Shown: in pieces, positions 15,670 through 23,369 of the stretch
Layout of the letters: each line of letters begins with the position of its first letter
How positions within the stretch are numbered: the first letter of the stretch is position 1
Source: Collinsella aerofaciens
GTDB taxonomy: Bacteria > Actinomycetota > Coriobacteriia > Coriobacteriales > Coriobacteriaceae
NCBI RefSeq assembly: GCF_015670745.1
Contig: NZ_JADPCH010000012.1
Location: 1 to 64,000 of the forward strand
DNA: 64,000 nt
Direction of reading: 5' to 3'
Position numbers and translations under genes: made by a program
The notes under the pieces: generated by a model
Database searches by the model: none
What the model saw: only the letters and a program-made list of their open reading frames with translations
What the model was told of the DNA's origin: nothing

Positions 15670-16290
15670 CTAGCGCTCCATGTTGGGAACGATGCTGCCC
15701 TCGGTCACCGCATGCACGGCCAGGCGCATGATGTTGTCGTAGCCGGTCTTGCTTAGGATCTCCGAGATGCGGCGCTTGATGGTGCCCTCGCTCATAAACA
15801 GCTCGGCCGCGATCTCGCGGCGGCTCTTGCCCTCGCAGGCAAGGCGCAAAATCGACAGCTCGACATCGTCGAGCGCCGCCGTACCCGAAAAAATGCTCTC
15901 AGGCGGCTTGGGAAACGTGCAATAGCCCGCCAGCGTGGAGCGCATCACGGCGAACAGCTCGTCGATACCGACGTTCTTGTACACAAAGCTATCGACGCCC
16001 GCCTCGCGGGCCTGATCGACAAAGGTGATCTCGGGCATGCCGGTCATGATAATGATGCGGCACTCGGGCAGCTGCTCCTTGATGCGCGCCGCCGCCACGA
16101 TGCCGTTGGAATCATGCTCGGTGCACACGTCCATCAGTATCATGTCCGGGCGCTCCCTGAGCGCGACACCCAAGGCCTCGGAGGCATCGGCGATGGCGGA
16201 AACAACGGTCATATCGGGCTGGTCGCCAACGGAGCGCGCCAGGCTCTCGCGCAGGATGGCCTGGTCTTCGACTATAAGGACGCGAATCAT
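15670..16290 (-). CDS. NarL/LuxR-type response regulator
   Basis: A 206-residue cytosolic regulator. The receiver domain shows the acidic pocket (VEDQ) and phospho-acceptor D54 (ILMDV); the C-terminal LuxR helix-turn-helix covers about 140-206 (SRREIAAELFMSEGTIKRRIS). Its start overlaps the end of the kinase gene by 4 bp, so it is surely the partner of that kinase. The linker is unusually short on prolines but otherwise the length is typical. Targets are unknown; autoregulation of the three-gene operon is likely but not visible. Confidence 0.9.
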   Translation of the reverse strand: MIRVLIVEDQAILRESLARSVGDQPDMTVVSAIADASEALGVALRERPDMILMDVCTEHDSNGIVAAARIKEQLPECRIIIMTGMPEITFVDQAREAGVDSFVYKNVGIDELFAVMRSTLAGYCTFPKPPESIFSGTAALDDVELSILRLACEGKSRREIAAELFMSEGTIKRRISEILSKTGYDNIMRLAVHAVTEGSIVPNMER

Positions 16291-17780
16291 GAACTTCTCC
16301 TTTGGACCGTGGCGTTGGAGGCGAGCGGGATGGACACCGTAAGCGTGAAGGGCGGGGCGGTGTGGACTTCCAGGCTGCCGCCCAGATTCTGTGCGACATG
16401 CCTCATACCTGGGATACCCGTTCCCTCACGATACGATACGGGTGCAGGCGCGCCGTCGTTAGAAACGGTCATCCGCGCAACAGCACCGTCTTCCGACGTC
16501 TCCTGCCACAGACGCACGTGGACCCGATGCGCCTGTGCATGCTTGGTGGCATTGGTCGAGGCCTCGCGGATAATCTGCAAAAATGCGGCGGCGACACGCG
16601 CGTCCTCAGGCAGCGCACCCTCAACATCGATCTGCACACTCACCAGGCCAAAGGCATGGACGATATATCCCAGTTGCTCTGCCGGTTCGGTGTCGCCCCC
16701 GCTGCGCAGATCGGCAGCGATTGAGCGCAGCAGCGGGTCGATCTGCTCGAGTGACTCGTCATCCAGGCGCCCCTCCTCCAGATAACGATGGAGGATGGAC
16801 AGGCGCTGCCCGATCACGTCGTGCACGCGAGCGCGCATACGCAGATAGGCCGCATTGTCAGCAACTTTTTTGACTTCTTCGATCTGGGCTTGGAGCTCTT
16901 GGCCCGCAAGCTCAAGCAGGTGGTTGGCTTGCGCCAGGCGATCATGAGCATGCGCATACTCTGTTACATCCAGGCCGATAATGCGCTCGAAGAGGCGGCC
17001 CGAAACCATAACGTCATCGTGCACAAACAAGCGAATCTCGGCGGGAGAAACCTCGACCACCGCCCGCGCCTCACCAAAGCGGTCCAGATTAATCCGCACG
17101 CGGTTCTGGCTGCTTTCGGGCATTTGCATGCTGAGTTTGCGCAGGTCGTTCCATGTACCGCTCATATCGCCTAGGTCGGTGGGCATATGAAGCTCCACCA
17201 GGTTTTTTCGCATGCAGCGGTTCATGAGCAGCGGGCGGCCCCTCGGGTCCAGATACAGGATGCCCACGGGAATCACGTTGATGGTTTCGATCGTCGAGAA
17301 CGCGGTGATATCCTCCTGGCGGTTGCGGACATCCATCAAGAGCGCCGCAATGGAGCGGAACAGGAAAAACGCTCCCTCTGCGATAAGGACCGTGGTCCAC
17401 GCCGAGCCCATGGCAAGCACCACCGGCGGTGTCACGGCGGCAACGAGCAACAGTTCGGCCAGCATGACGGGGCGACGATAGTGCACCATAAGCACCATGC
17501 CGTAGGCAAAGATCACGGCATTGAGCCACAACGCTCCGCCCATTGCCCTGGCGCAAACGTCAAGCGGCGCCACCAGATATGAGCCAGACGACGCGAACAA
17601 GATGAGCGCCGAAATAATTAGGTGAAGCACAAGGCTCGCCTCGTAGGCACAAATCACCTTACGGTTATAGGACGAGCGGCGCGATGCGATGAGCGGGACG
17701 TGGATCGTCTGCAGACACGCAGCCAGGGCAAAGACAACATCGAGCGCAACGATTTGGGGAAGAATGAGCGAAATCTGCAT
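16287..17780 (-). CDS. Membrane sensor histidine kinase (NarL-system type)
   Basis: A 497-residue kinase. Six to seven membrane helices fill residues 1-165. A PAS-like section follows (about 175-275, NVIPVGILYLDPRGRPLL), then a coiled coil, the dimerisation/phospho-acceptor motif HDVIGQRLS (about H320), and an HATPase_c domain whose N box reads REASTNATKHA and G boxes GTGIPGM. ATG 17780 starts just after the stop of the upstream gene (TGACGATG); a GTG at 17786 is an alternative. The ligand is unknown. Overlaps on both sides mark a three-gene operon. Confidence 0.88.
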   Translation of the reverse strand: MQISLILPQIVALDVVFALAACLQTIHVPLIASRRSSYNRKVICAYEASLVLHLIISALILFASSGSYLVAPLDVCARAMGGALWLNAVIFAYGMVLMVHYRRPVMLAELLLVAAVTPPVVLAMGSAWTTVLIAEGAFFLFRSIAALLMDVRNRQEDITAFSTIETINVIPVGILYLDPRGRPLLMNRCMRKNLVELHMPTDLGDMSGTWNDLRKLSMQMPESSQNRVRINLDRFGEARAVVEVSPAEIRLFVHDDVMVSGRLFERIIGLDVTEYAHAHDRLAQANHLLELAGQELQAQIEEVKKVADNAAYLRMRARVHDVIGQRLSILHRYLEEGRLDDESLEQIDPLLRSIAADLRSGGDTEPAEQLGYIVHAFGLVSVQIDVEGALPEDARVAAAFLQIIREASTNATKHAQAHRVHVRLWQETSEDGAVARMTVSNDGAPAPVSYREGTGIPGMRHVAQNLGGSLEVHTAPPFTLTVSIPLASNATVQRRSS

Positions 17781-17782
17781 CG

Positions 17783-19666
17783 TCACTCACCCGCCCTCGG
17801 CATCAAGACGATCATGCGCAGCTGGCCGGGCTCGCCCTCAAGGCGGTATGCCACGTTGCGCCCTTGCAGAGCGCTTTCGAGCTCTTGCGCAGCGGGCGTC
17901 TGCGAAAGATCTGCATCATCGTTGGAAAAAAGCGCGGCACGCAGCTCGACACTGCATCGGTCATGATCGCCCAAGTGATACATAAGCGCCGGATGGTCGG
18001 TGGTGTAGGCAAAAAACGCAAAGTCATACACGCAGTCGTACAGGGCGCTTACCGTACTGGCGTGCATCGGGCGCCGTATGGCGATAATCGAGGCGCAATC
18101 GATATCGATGGTGCGCAGGTCGCTTGCGAGCTCGTTGGCAATGAGCTGAATGCGGTCGCGATCAAAACCGCTCTCCCCGTGCTGTGCCAACGTGAGCGAC
18201 CCCTTGCGCTTGCAATAGGCGACGAGCATCTTGGCGCGCTGCAGCATGCGGTAACGCTCGTGCGAAGACGATTCATCGGTCAACGGCGGTAGCGAGCTCA
18301 GCAGGTCGTACATCCCTTCGAGCGCGCGGGCAAGCGCCTGGTCCACGTCTTGGACCAGCAAGGTCTCGGCCTCTTGGTCTGCCAGGTGCGTCTTAAGGTC
18401 GTAGTCGGCGGCGAGCAGCTCGTTTTGACGCTGCAGCTCCATGCGACGATGTGCCAGTTCACGGTTAAGCTCGTTGAGATCCGACACGTCTTGGGCAAGC
18501 AGGGCCGATCCGCCCAGCAGTGGAAAGGCACGGTACATCACATCGGGATCGGACGCCACGGCAAAGGCATGGGCGCGGCCGTGCGCCTGGGTCCGCAACT
18601 CCTCGCGCACGCCTACCGGCATTGGCTTTGACACTGGCGTGGCATAGACTTCCTGCAGGTCGCGCGTTAGAACTTTGAGGTCAAGCGGCAAGGTGTCGAA
18701 AATGCCGGCGATGTCGTGATATGACGGAATGACACCGCAATCGAGACAGATTTCCATCGCCGCCACGCACAAGACGCAATAGATGAGCGAGAAGTTGAGC
18801 CTCCATGCCCAGGGCACGCGCAACGCATATGAGATGGCAAAGAACGCGCCGCCCAGCAGCACGAGCGCCGCCGTGCCCGAGAAACGTTGGATGCGAAAGG
18901 ACGAGGACCGGCCCACCAGGATAAAAAAGGCCACAAAGTTAAAGGCCGTCCACACGAGGACGGCGAAATAACCCCAGCCGTACGTGTAATCGTTGCTCCA
19001 GGTGTCGCTTGTACGGTCAAAGTGGAAGACCTGCTGGTGAAAATCGTTGGTGAGCACAAATCCGATAAGCAGGATAGCCACAATCCACAGCGCAGCGCAG
19101 TAGCGGCGACCCAGGCGGTGTTGCTCCAGGCCCGCAAGGCGCAGACCACACAACTGGTAGAGCAGCGGAATGAGTGTCATGGGCACGTAGTACAGGTACC
19201 ACAGCACGGTGGCATAGAACGGCGTGAACGACTTGTACTTGAGAATGACTTCGATCATCCACAGGGCGCAGATGGTGGCGACGGCAACAAGGCGGCGGCG
19301 CAGCACATAGTCCAAACAGCGCAGATAGACCGATACGCCCCAGATCGAAAATATAATTGCGGCGACAAGCAGCGGGAGAGAGCTCGAGTGGGCGAGCGCA
19401 TCCACGACCTCTTCGGACACCTCGCTATAGGCGGGCACGGCGTTAGAAAGTTTGGGGTCGAAGGCGAACAGCGCCGGCAAGACTGCCAAAAGCATGAGGA
19501 ACAGCGCGGTGATGGCGCCGGCGATAGCAAAGACGCGGTGGCGGTACACCTGATGTGTTATGCCAACAAGGAATCTCGGCATGGCGAAGAGCCTGCCGCC
19601 CCTGGGATCCGCAGCCGGTGCGGTCCGGGCGGCCGCGTGGCCGATATGTCGCTCGCGGGTACCCAT
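17783..19666 (-). CDS. 7TM sensor protein, kinase-like but without a kinase core
   Basis: A 627-residue protein with about eight membrane helices (residues 40-320), in the style of the histidine-kinase N-terminal 7TM domain. A PAS-like segment and a coiled coil follow (ELNRELAHRRMELQRQNEL). The C-terminal region (about 480-627) keeps only faint traces of an ATPase fold: no H-box and no clear N or G box. It may be a regulatory partner of the next-encoded kinase. The ATG at 19666 has no ribosome site but lies nine bases after TACACT, as expected for a leaderless mRNA; ATG 19582 (after a GGCAGG) is an alternative. Function is not established. Confidence 0.65.
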   Translation of the reverse strand: MGTRERHIGHAAARTAPAADPRGGRLFAMPRFLVGITHQVYRHRVFAIAGAITALFLMLLAVLPALFAFDPKLSNAVPAYSEVSEEVVDALAHSSSLPLLVAAIIFSIWGVSVYLRCLDYVLRRRLVAVATICALWMIEVILKYKSFTPFYATVLWYLYYVPMTLIPLLYQLCGLRLAGLEQHRLGRRYCAALWIVAILLIGFVLTNDFHQQVFHFDRTSDTWSNDYTYGWGYFAVLVWTAFNFVAFFILVGRSSSFRIQRFSGTAALVLLGGAFFAISYALRVPWAWRLNFSLIYCVLCVAAMEICLDCGVIPSYHDIAGIFDTLPLDLKVLTRDLQEVYATPVSKPMPVGVREELRTQAHGRAHAFAVASDPDVMYRAFPLLGGSALLAQDVSDLNELNRELAHRRMELQRQNELLAADYDLKTHLADQEAETLLVQDVDQALARALEGMYDLLSSLPPLTDESSSHERYRMLQRAKMLVAYCKRKGSLTLAQHGESGFDRDRIQLIANELASDLRTIDIDCASIIAIRRPMHASTVSALYDCVYDFAFFAYTTDHPALMYHLGDHDRCSVELRAALFSNDDADLSQTPAAQELESALQGRNVAYRLEGEPGQLRMIVLMPRAGE

Positions 19667-19779
19667 AGTGCTTTTAGTGTACCGACAGATGGGTCGAAAA
19701 AGCGGGCCGCATGTCCCAAAATCCGCAGACGGCAAGGCGCCCGGCAGCCTCCCCCGTCTGGCACTCCCCGATATCCGCC

Positions 19780-19830
19780 CGCCCCAAACCACCGCAAAGG
19801 AGACAGGCACCTTTGTGGTGGTTTGGGGCG
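19780..19830. repeat. Palindrome of the CCACCGCAAAGG family
   Basis: A 21-bp arm (19780-19800) and its partner (19810-19830) pair with one mismatch around the loop AGACAGGCA. The inner arm ACCACCGCAAAGG / CCTTTGTGG also occurs at 6279-6310 inside the mgtA leader. It lies five bases from the stop codon of the DUF4867 gene. Confidence 0.8.
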
Positions 19831-19835
19831 ATGCG

Positions 19836-20480
19836 CTAGTCCACGGTGATGTCGAGATTTTTGCCGATGAGGCCTACGTAGCCGCCTTCGGCTGCCTTGG
19901 GGCTGTCAGCATGGCAGAGGACCCACTTGTCGGCCTTCCAGTAGCAGTAGCTGTCGCCGGCCGCAGGCATGTCGGCCGCGACCTCGGGGCGCGGGCCGTT
20001 GGTGCCGGCGGGCAGCGCCACCATCACCTGGAAGCCACCGTCGTCGACCATGCACGGCGTGTAGTGGAGCGTGGTGTTGAAGACTTCGACGACCGTACCC
20101 GCCGGCACGCGAAACGCCTTGACGCACGCGGTGTCGAGCTTGCCGTCCTCGATCTCCCAGCGATGCGCCACGAGCAGGATAAAGTCGCGAGCGCCCAGGT
20201 TGAATTCGCTCGCGCGGTGATACTCCAGGCAGTTGAGACGCGTATTGTGGCCGTTGCACCAGCCGAGCTGGAAGGGACGGCCACCAAACATGAGAAAGCC
20301 AAGCTTGTCGGCATCCTTGACGTCCTCGAGCTCCGGCGCACTTGCAACGTACTTGCTGCCCTCGGGAATGGGCGTGGCAGAGAGCGCCTCGAGCACGGGC
20401 GACGTGAGCTCGGACGGAACGTTATCCCAAACGTTGCCATAGGACTTGAACTCGGGATCGTTGACAGAGTAGATATGCAT
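19836..20480 (-). CDS. DUF4867 family protein (cupin-like)
   Basis: A 214-residue soluble protein whose sequence resembles the DUF4867 family: N-terminal MHIYSVNDPEFKSYG, a central FGGRPFQLGWCNGHNTRLNCLEYH, and a C-terminal GLIGKNLDITVD. The alternating strands and His-containing motif suggest a cupin fold, perhaps acting on a small carbohydrate. The biochemical role is not known. ATG 20480 has AGGAG nine bases upstream; the longer upstream frame has none. It is downstream of luxS on the same strand, separated by about 145 bp, so co-transcription is possible. Confidence 0.7.
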   Translation of the reverse strand: MHIYSVNDPEFKSYGNVWDNVPSELTSPVLEALSATPIPEGSKYVASAPELEDVKDADKLGFLMFGGRPFQLGWCNGHNTRLNCLEYHRASEFNLGARDFILLVAHRWEIEDGKLDTACVKAFRVPAGTVVEVFNTTLHYTPCMVDDGGFQVMVALPAGTNGPRPEVAADMPAAGDSYCYWKADKWVLCHADSPKAAEGGYVGLIGKNLDITVD

Positions 20481-20624
20481 GTTCGCTCCTGTTCGTTTAT
20501 GTGACAGTATGAACATTCTAGAACAAACATAAGCGATTTTAAACACTCGTCCCGACCACTCAGCAAAAAGGCACCCCCGCATAAGCGAAGACGCCCAATG
20601 CGCGCGTTTTGGGCGATAAAGCTC

Positions 20625-21113
20625 TTACGCCTGCTGATAGTGCAGATGCTTCTCGTCGATATCGGCCAGGTCGCGGTCGAGGTAGCGGCGCGCAAGCCAG
20701 TTGGCCATGGGGAGATTCTGGTCCAGGTAGTTACCGCATTCCCCGGGAGCGGCACCGGGGACATCGCCCTCGAAGCCGGCGACAAACTCAAACAGCTCGC
20801 GGACGAGCGGCAAGACCTTCTCGCTCGTCAGCTCGCCAAAGACAACCAGGTAAAAGCCCGTGCGGCAGCCCATGGGGCCAAAGTAGACAATGCGGCTCGA
20901 CCACTCGGCATGATTGCGAAGGAACGTCGCGCCCAGGTGCTCGATGGTGTGGCACTCGGCCGTGTTCATGACCGGCTCCTTGTTGGGCGTGGTCAGGCGC
21001 AGGTCAAACGTGGTGACGGCGGCACCGGTCGCCGGATCGCGGTCGATGCGGCTCACATACACGCCGGGCTCAAGCAGCAGATGATCAACGGAAAAGCTGG
21101 CGATGCGCTCCAT
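20625..21113 (-). CDS. luxS: S-ribosylhomocysteine lyase
   Basis: A 162-residue metalloenzyme that splits S-ribosylhomocysteine to homocysteine and DPD, the precursor of autoinducer-2, in the activated methyl cycle. The metal-binding HTIEH motif is at H55-H59, the catalytic Cys in GPMGCRTGFY, and a later Cys in PGECGNYLDQNL supplies the third metal ligand. The length is normal for LuxS (about 150-170). ATG 21113 has GAGAGGAT upstream. No methylthioadenosine nucleosidase gene is adjacent. AI-2 export or sensing genes are not in the window. Confidence 0.95.
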   Translation of the reverse strand: MERIASFSVDHLLLEPGVYVSRIDRDPATGAAVTTFDLRLTTPNKEPVMNTAECHTIEHLGATFLRNHAEWSSRIVYFGPMGCRTGFYLVVFGELTSEKVLPLVRELFEFVAGFEGDVPGAAPGECGNYLDQNLPMANWLARRYLDRDLADIDEKHLHYQQA

Positions 21114-21136
21114 GGCAGATCCTCTCGATAGTCAAA

Positions 21137-21206
21137 TTGGGACGGGGCTCTTTTAGCTGGTTCGATTGGTCGCACCAATCATACCAGTCAAAAAGCCCCG
21201 TCCCAA
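21137..21206. repeat. Near-perfect 70-bp palindrome
   Basis: TTGGGACGGGGCTCTTTT (from 21137) pairs with AAAAAGCCCCGTCCCAA (ending 21206). The inner arms GCTGGT/ACCAG and GATTGGT/ACCAATC leave a three-base loop. Arm and inner-loop mismatches are few. It lies between the nucleoside hydrolase stop and the luxS start and could terminate the upstream operon. Confidence 0.85.
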
Positions 21207-21215
21207 AAAGACAAC

Positions 21216-22190
21216 TTAGCCAAGGACACGGGCCATACGCGTCTTGAACTCGGACAGGAAGCGCGGAGCATCCACGGTCAGTGCCACAAGCGCGCTCTTG
21301 TCCGGATCGGACAGGCGACGCTCATCGCAGATGGTGCGACCGCGGTACTCGCCCAGCAGATCAACACGCAGGTTGCAGCCGAGCGCACCTACGAGCGTGG
21401 GGTCGATCGCCACGGCAACGGCCAGCGGATCGTGCAGCGCGCAACCACCCAGGTAGGGTGCGTTCATCTCGTACGAGCCAATGTAGTGCTCGACCATGCT
21501 CGCAAATGCGCAGCCCGCCATGGTGCCCGAGCCCGTCCAGCCGGCAATGTCGCGGCGTGTGAGCACCACGCGATGCGTCACGTCCAGACCCACCATGGTG
21601 AGCTTACGGCCCGAGCGCAGCACCGCGTCGGCTGCCTCGGGGTCGCTCGCCATATTGGCCTCGGCGCCCGCGCTCACGTTGCCGGGCACGGTAAGGGCGC
21701 CGCCCATCACGACCACGCGGCCGATGGACATCATCGCCGCCGCATCGCGCTCCAGGGCGAGCGCCAGGTTGGAGAGCGGGCCAGTCGCTACGTAGACCAG
21801 ATCGGGACCATAGGTGCGCGCGGCATCGATCAGATAATCGACCGCAGCGTTGCCGTCGGCCGAGGTCGCCCCCACCGGCTCGTAGGGCGACGCGGGCACG
21901 CTCGCGCCGCCGATGCCGTTCTTGCCGTGAATGAGCGCGGTGGACGCCGGCGGCGTATAGGGCTCAGTCGCTTGCAGAGGACGGTCGGCACCCAGGTACA
22001 CCGGAACCTCGGGGCGACCCAGCAGATCGAGCACCGCCAGGCAATTGTGCGCCGATTGCTCGACGCGCACGTTACCAAAGCACGTGGTGATGCCCACGAG
22101 CTCCACCTCGGGGCTCGCGATGGCATAGGCCAGCGCCATCGCATCGTCAACACCCATATCCAGATCAAGGATCAGCTTCTTGATTGCCAT
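21216..22190 (-). CDS. Inosine/uridine-preferring nucleoside hydrolase
   Basis: A 324-residue hydrolase that cleaves the N-glycosidic bond of nucleosides to base plus ribose. The Ca2+-binding N-terminal signature reads DLDMGVDDAMAL (family DxDxGxDDAxA, with Met for Thr/Pro variants). The central VMGGALTVPGN and the acidic LHDPLAVAVAI near residue 240 complete the site. Its start is 30 bp after the ribokinase stop, so one operon would release ribose and phosphorylate it. Substrate preference cannot be read from sequence. Confidence 0.9.
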   Translation of the reverse strand: MAIKKLILDLDMGVDDAMALAYAIASPEVELVGITTCFGNVRVEQSAHNCLAVLDLLGRPEVPVYLGADRPLQATEPYTPPASTALIHGKNGIGGASVPASPYEPVGATSADGNAAVDYLIDAARTYGPDLVYVATGPLSNLALALERDAAAMMSIGRVVVMGGALTVPGNVSAGAEANMASDPEAADAVLRSGRKLTMVGLDVTHRVVLTRRDIAGWTGSGTMAGCAFASMVEHYIGSYEMNAPYLGGCALHDPLAVAVAIDPTLVGALGCNLRVDLLGEYRGRTICDERRLSDPDKSALVALTVDAPRFLSEFKTRMARVLG

Positions 22191-22220
22191 TGTTCTACTC
22201 CGCTTCTCCGTCTTTATCGT

Positions 22221-23183
22221 TTAACCAAACCAATGTTCAACTTCGGCGCGCGTGGGAATCGATTGCTGAGCGCCCAGGCGCGACACCGTCACTGCCGAGG
22301 CGCGAGCACCCGCGGCCATGCACTCAAAGAGCGGCAAGCCCTCTAGGCGAGCCGCCGCCAACGCGCCGATAAACGTATCGCCGGCGGCCGTGGTATCGAC
22401 TACCGTACTCGAAAGTGCCGGCATGCGCAGCAGCTCACCGCCATCGCCGAGCGTAACCGAGCCGGCACCGCCCAACGTGATGACCGCAGCTCCGGCACCC
22501 TTGTCGAGCAGCGCATTGAGCGCGGTGACGCAACTCGCGTCATCCGTGGGCAGAATGCCCGTCAGCACCTGGCACTCGGTCTCGTTGGGGCAGACCAAGT
22601 CGACCGCAGGCCAGACCTCCGCAGGCAGCTCGCAGGCGGGCGCTGGATTAAAGACCGTATAGAACCCCAGCTCGTGAGCGCAAACAAGCGCCTCGGCCGT
22701 CGCTGCAAGGTCACATTCGCCCTGGGCGATAAAGACGCTTCCGGCAGCCGGGGCAATCTCGCTGGCGTCGCCGTCGAGCTCATGAGCCACCAGACGCCTC
22801 AGCGCGCAGGCAACGTCCGCGCCCGCAAGCGCATGGTTGGCGCCCGGTGACAGTACGATGCGGTTGTCGCCCTCGCAGCGAATGATGGTCGCCGTTCCCG
22901 TCTCCACGTCATCGCGATGCATTACAAAGTCACAGTCCACGCCGGCGTCTTGGAGCCCCACCACGAGCGACGCGCCGAACGCGTCGCGACCGACCGCGCC
23001 GATCATGTGCGTGCACGCGCCCATACGCGCGGCAGCTACGGCCTGATTGGCGCCCTTGCCGCCGGCGTTGGTGATAAACCCGCTGCCGCCGACGGTCTCG
23101 CCCGCGCGCGGTATGCGCTCGCACGCCACCGAAAGGTCCATGTTCATGCTGCCGAACACCGCAACGATGCCGCGATCTGCCAT
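22221..23183 (-). CDS. rbsK: Ribokinase
   Basis: A 320-residue PfkB-family sugar kinase making ribose 5-phosphate from ribose and ATP. The substrate motif [15 protein letters not shown] is close to residues 40-55, and the catalytic/anion-hole motif [13 protein letters not shown] near 250-262 supplies the base Asp. ATG 23183 is preceded by AGGAGG at good distance; an upstream in-frame extension is rejected. It is first gene of an operon with the nucleoside hydrolase, under the promoter/operator at 23247-23276. Confidence 0.92.
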   Translation of the reverse strand: MADRGIVAVFGSMNMDLSVACERIPRAGETVGGSGFITNAGGKGANQAVAAARMGACTHMIGAVGRDAFGASLVVGLQDAGVDCDFVMHRDDVETGTATIIRCEGDNRIVLSPGANHALAGADVACALRRLVAHELDGDASEIAPAAGSVFIAQGECDLAATAEALVCAHELGFYTVFNPAPACELPAEVWPAVDLVCPNETECQVLTGILPTDDASCVTALNALLDKGAGAAVITLGGAGSVTLGDGGELLRMPALSSTVVDTTAAGDTFIGALAAARLEGLPLFECMAAGARASAVTVSRLGAQQSIPTRAEVEHWFG

Positions 23184-23246
23184 GGAAACCTCCTCATCTG
23201 CGGGCTTTGCACCCACCGTCGACCGTCGATTGCGCGCCTTCGCACC

Positions 23247-23276
23247 TCTATAACTTTAGTTCACTTTGATGTGAAC
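23247..23276 (-). promoter_or_regulatory. Promoter and operator of the rbsK operon
   Basis: Minus strand -35 TTCACA (23270-23275) and -10 TATAGA (23247-23252) are 17 bp apart. The -35 is one end of a perfect palindrome GTTCAC-N6-GTGAAC (23259-23276), the classic form of a repressor site. A ribose- or nucleoside-responsive repressor encoded elsewhere is likely. Confidence 0.65.
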
Positions 23277-23369
23277 GCACCCTTGAGGTTGCGCCAGCAG
23301 CAAGCATTCACAGGAGCAGGCAGCTACAATGAATACGTGCTGATTATTCTCGTCATTGGATGATGTTTT

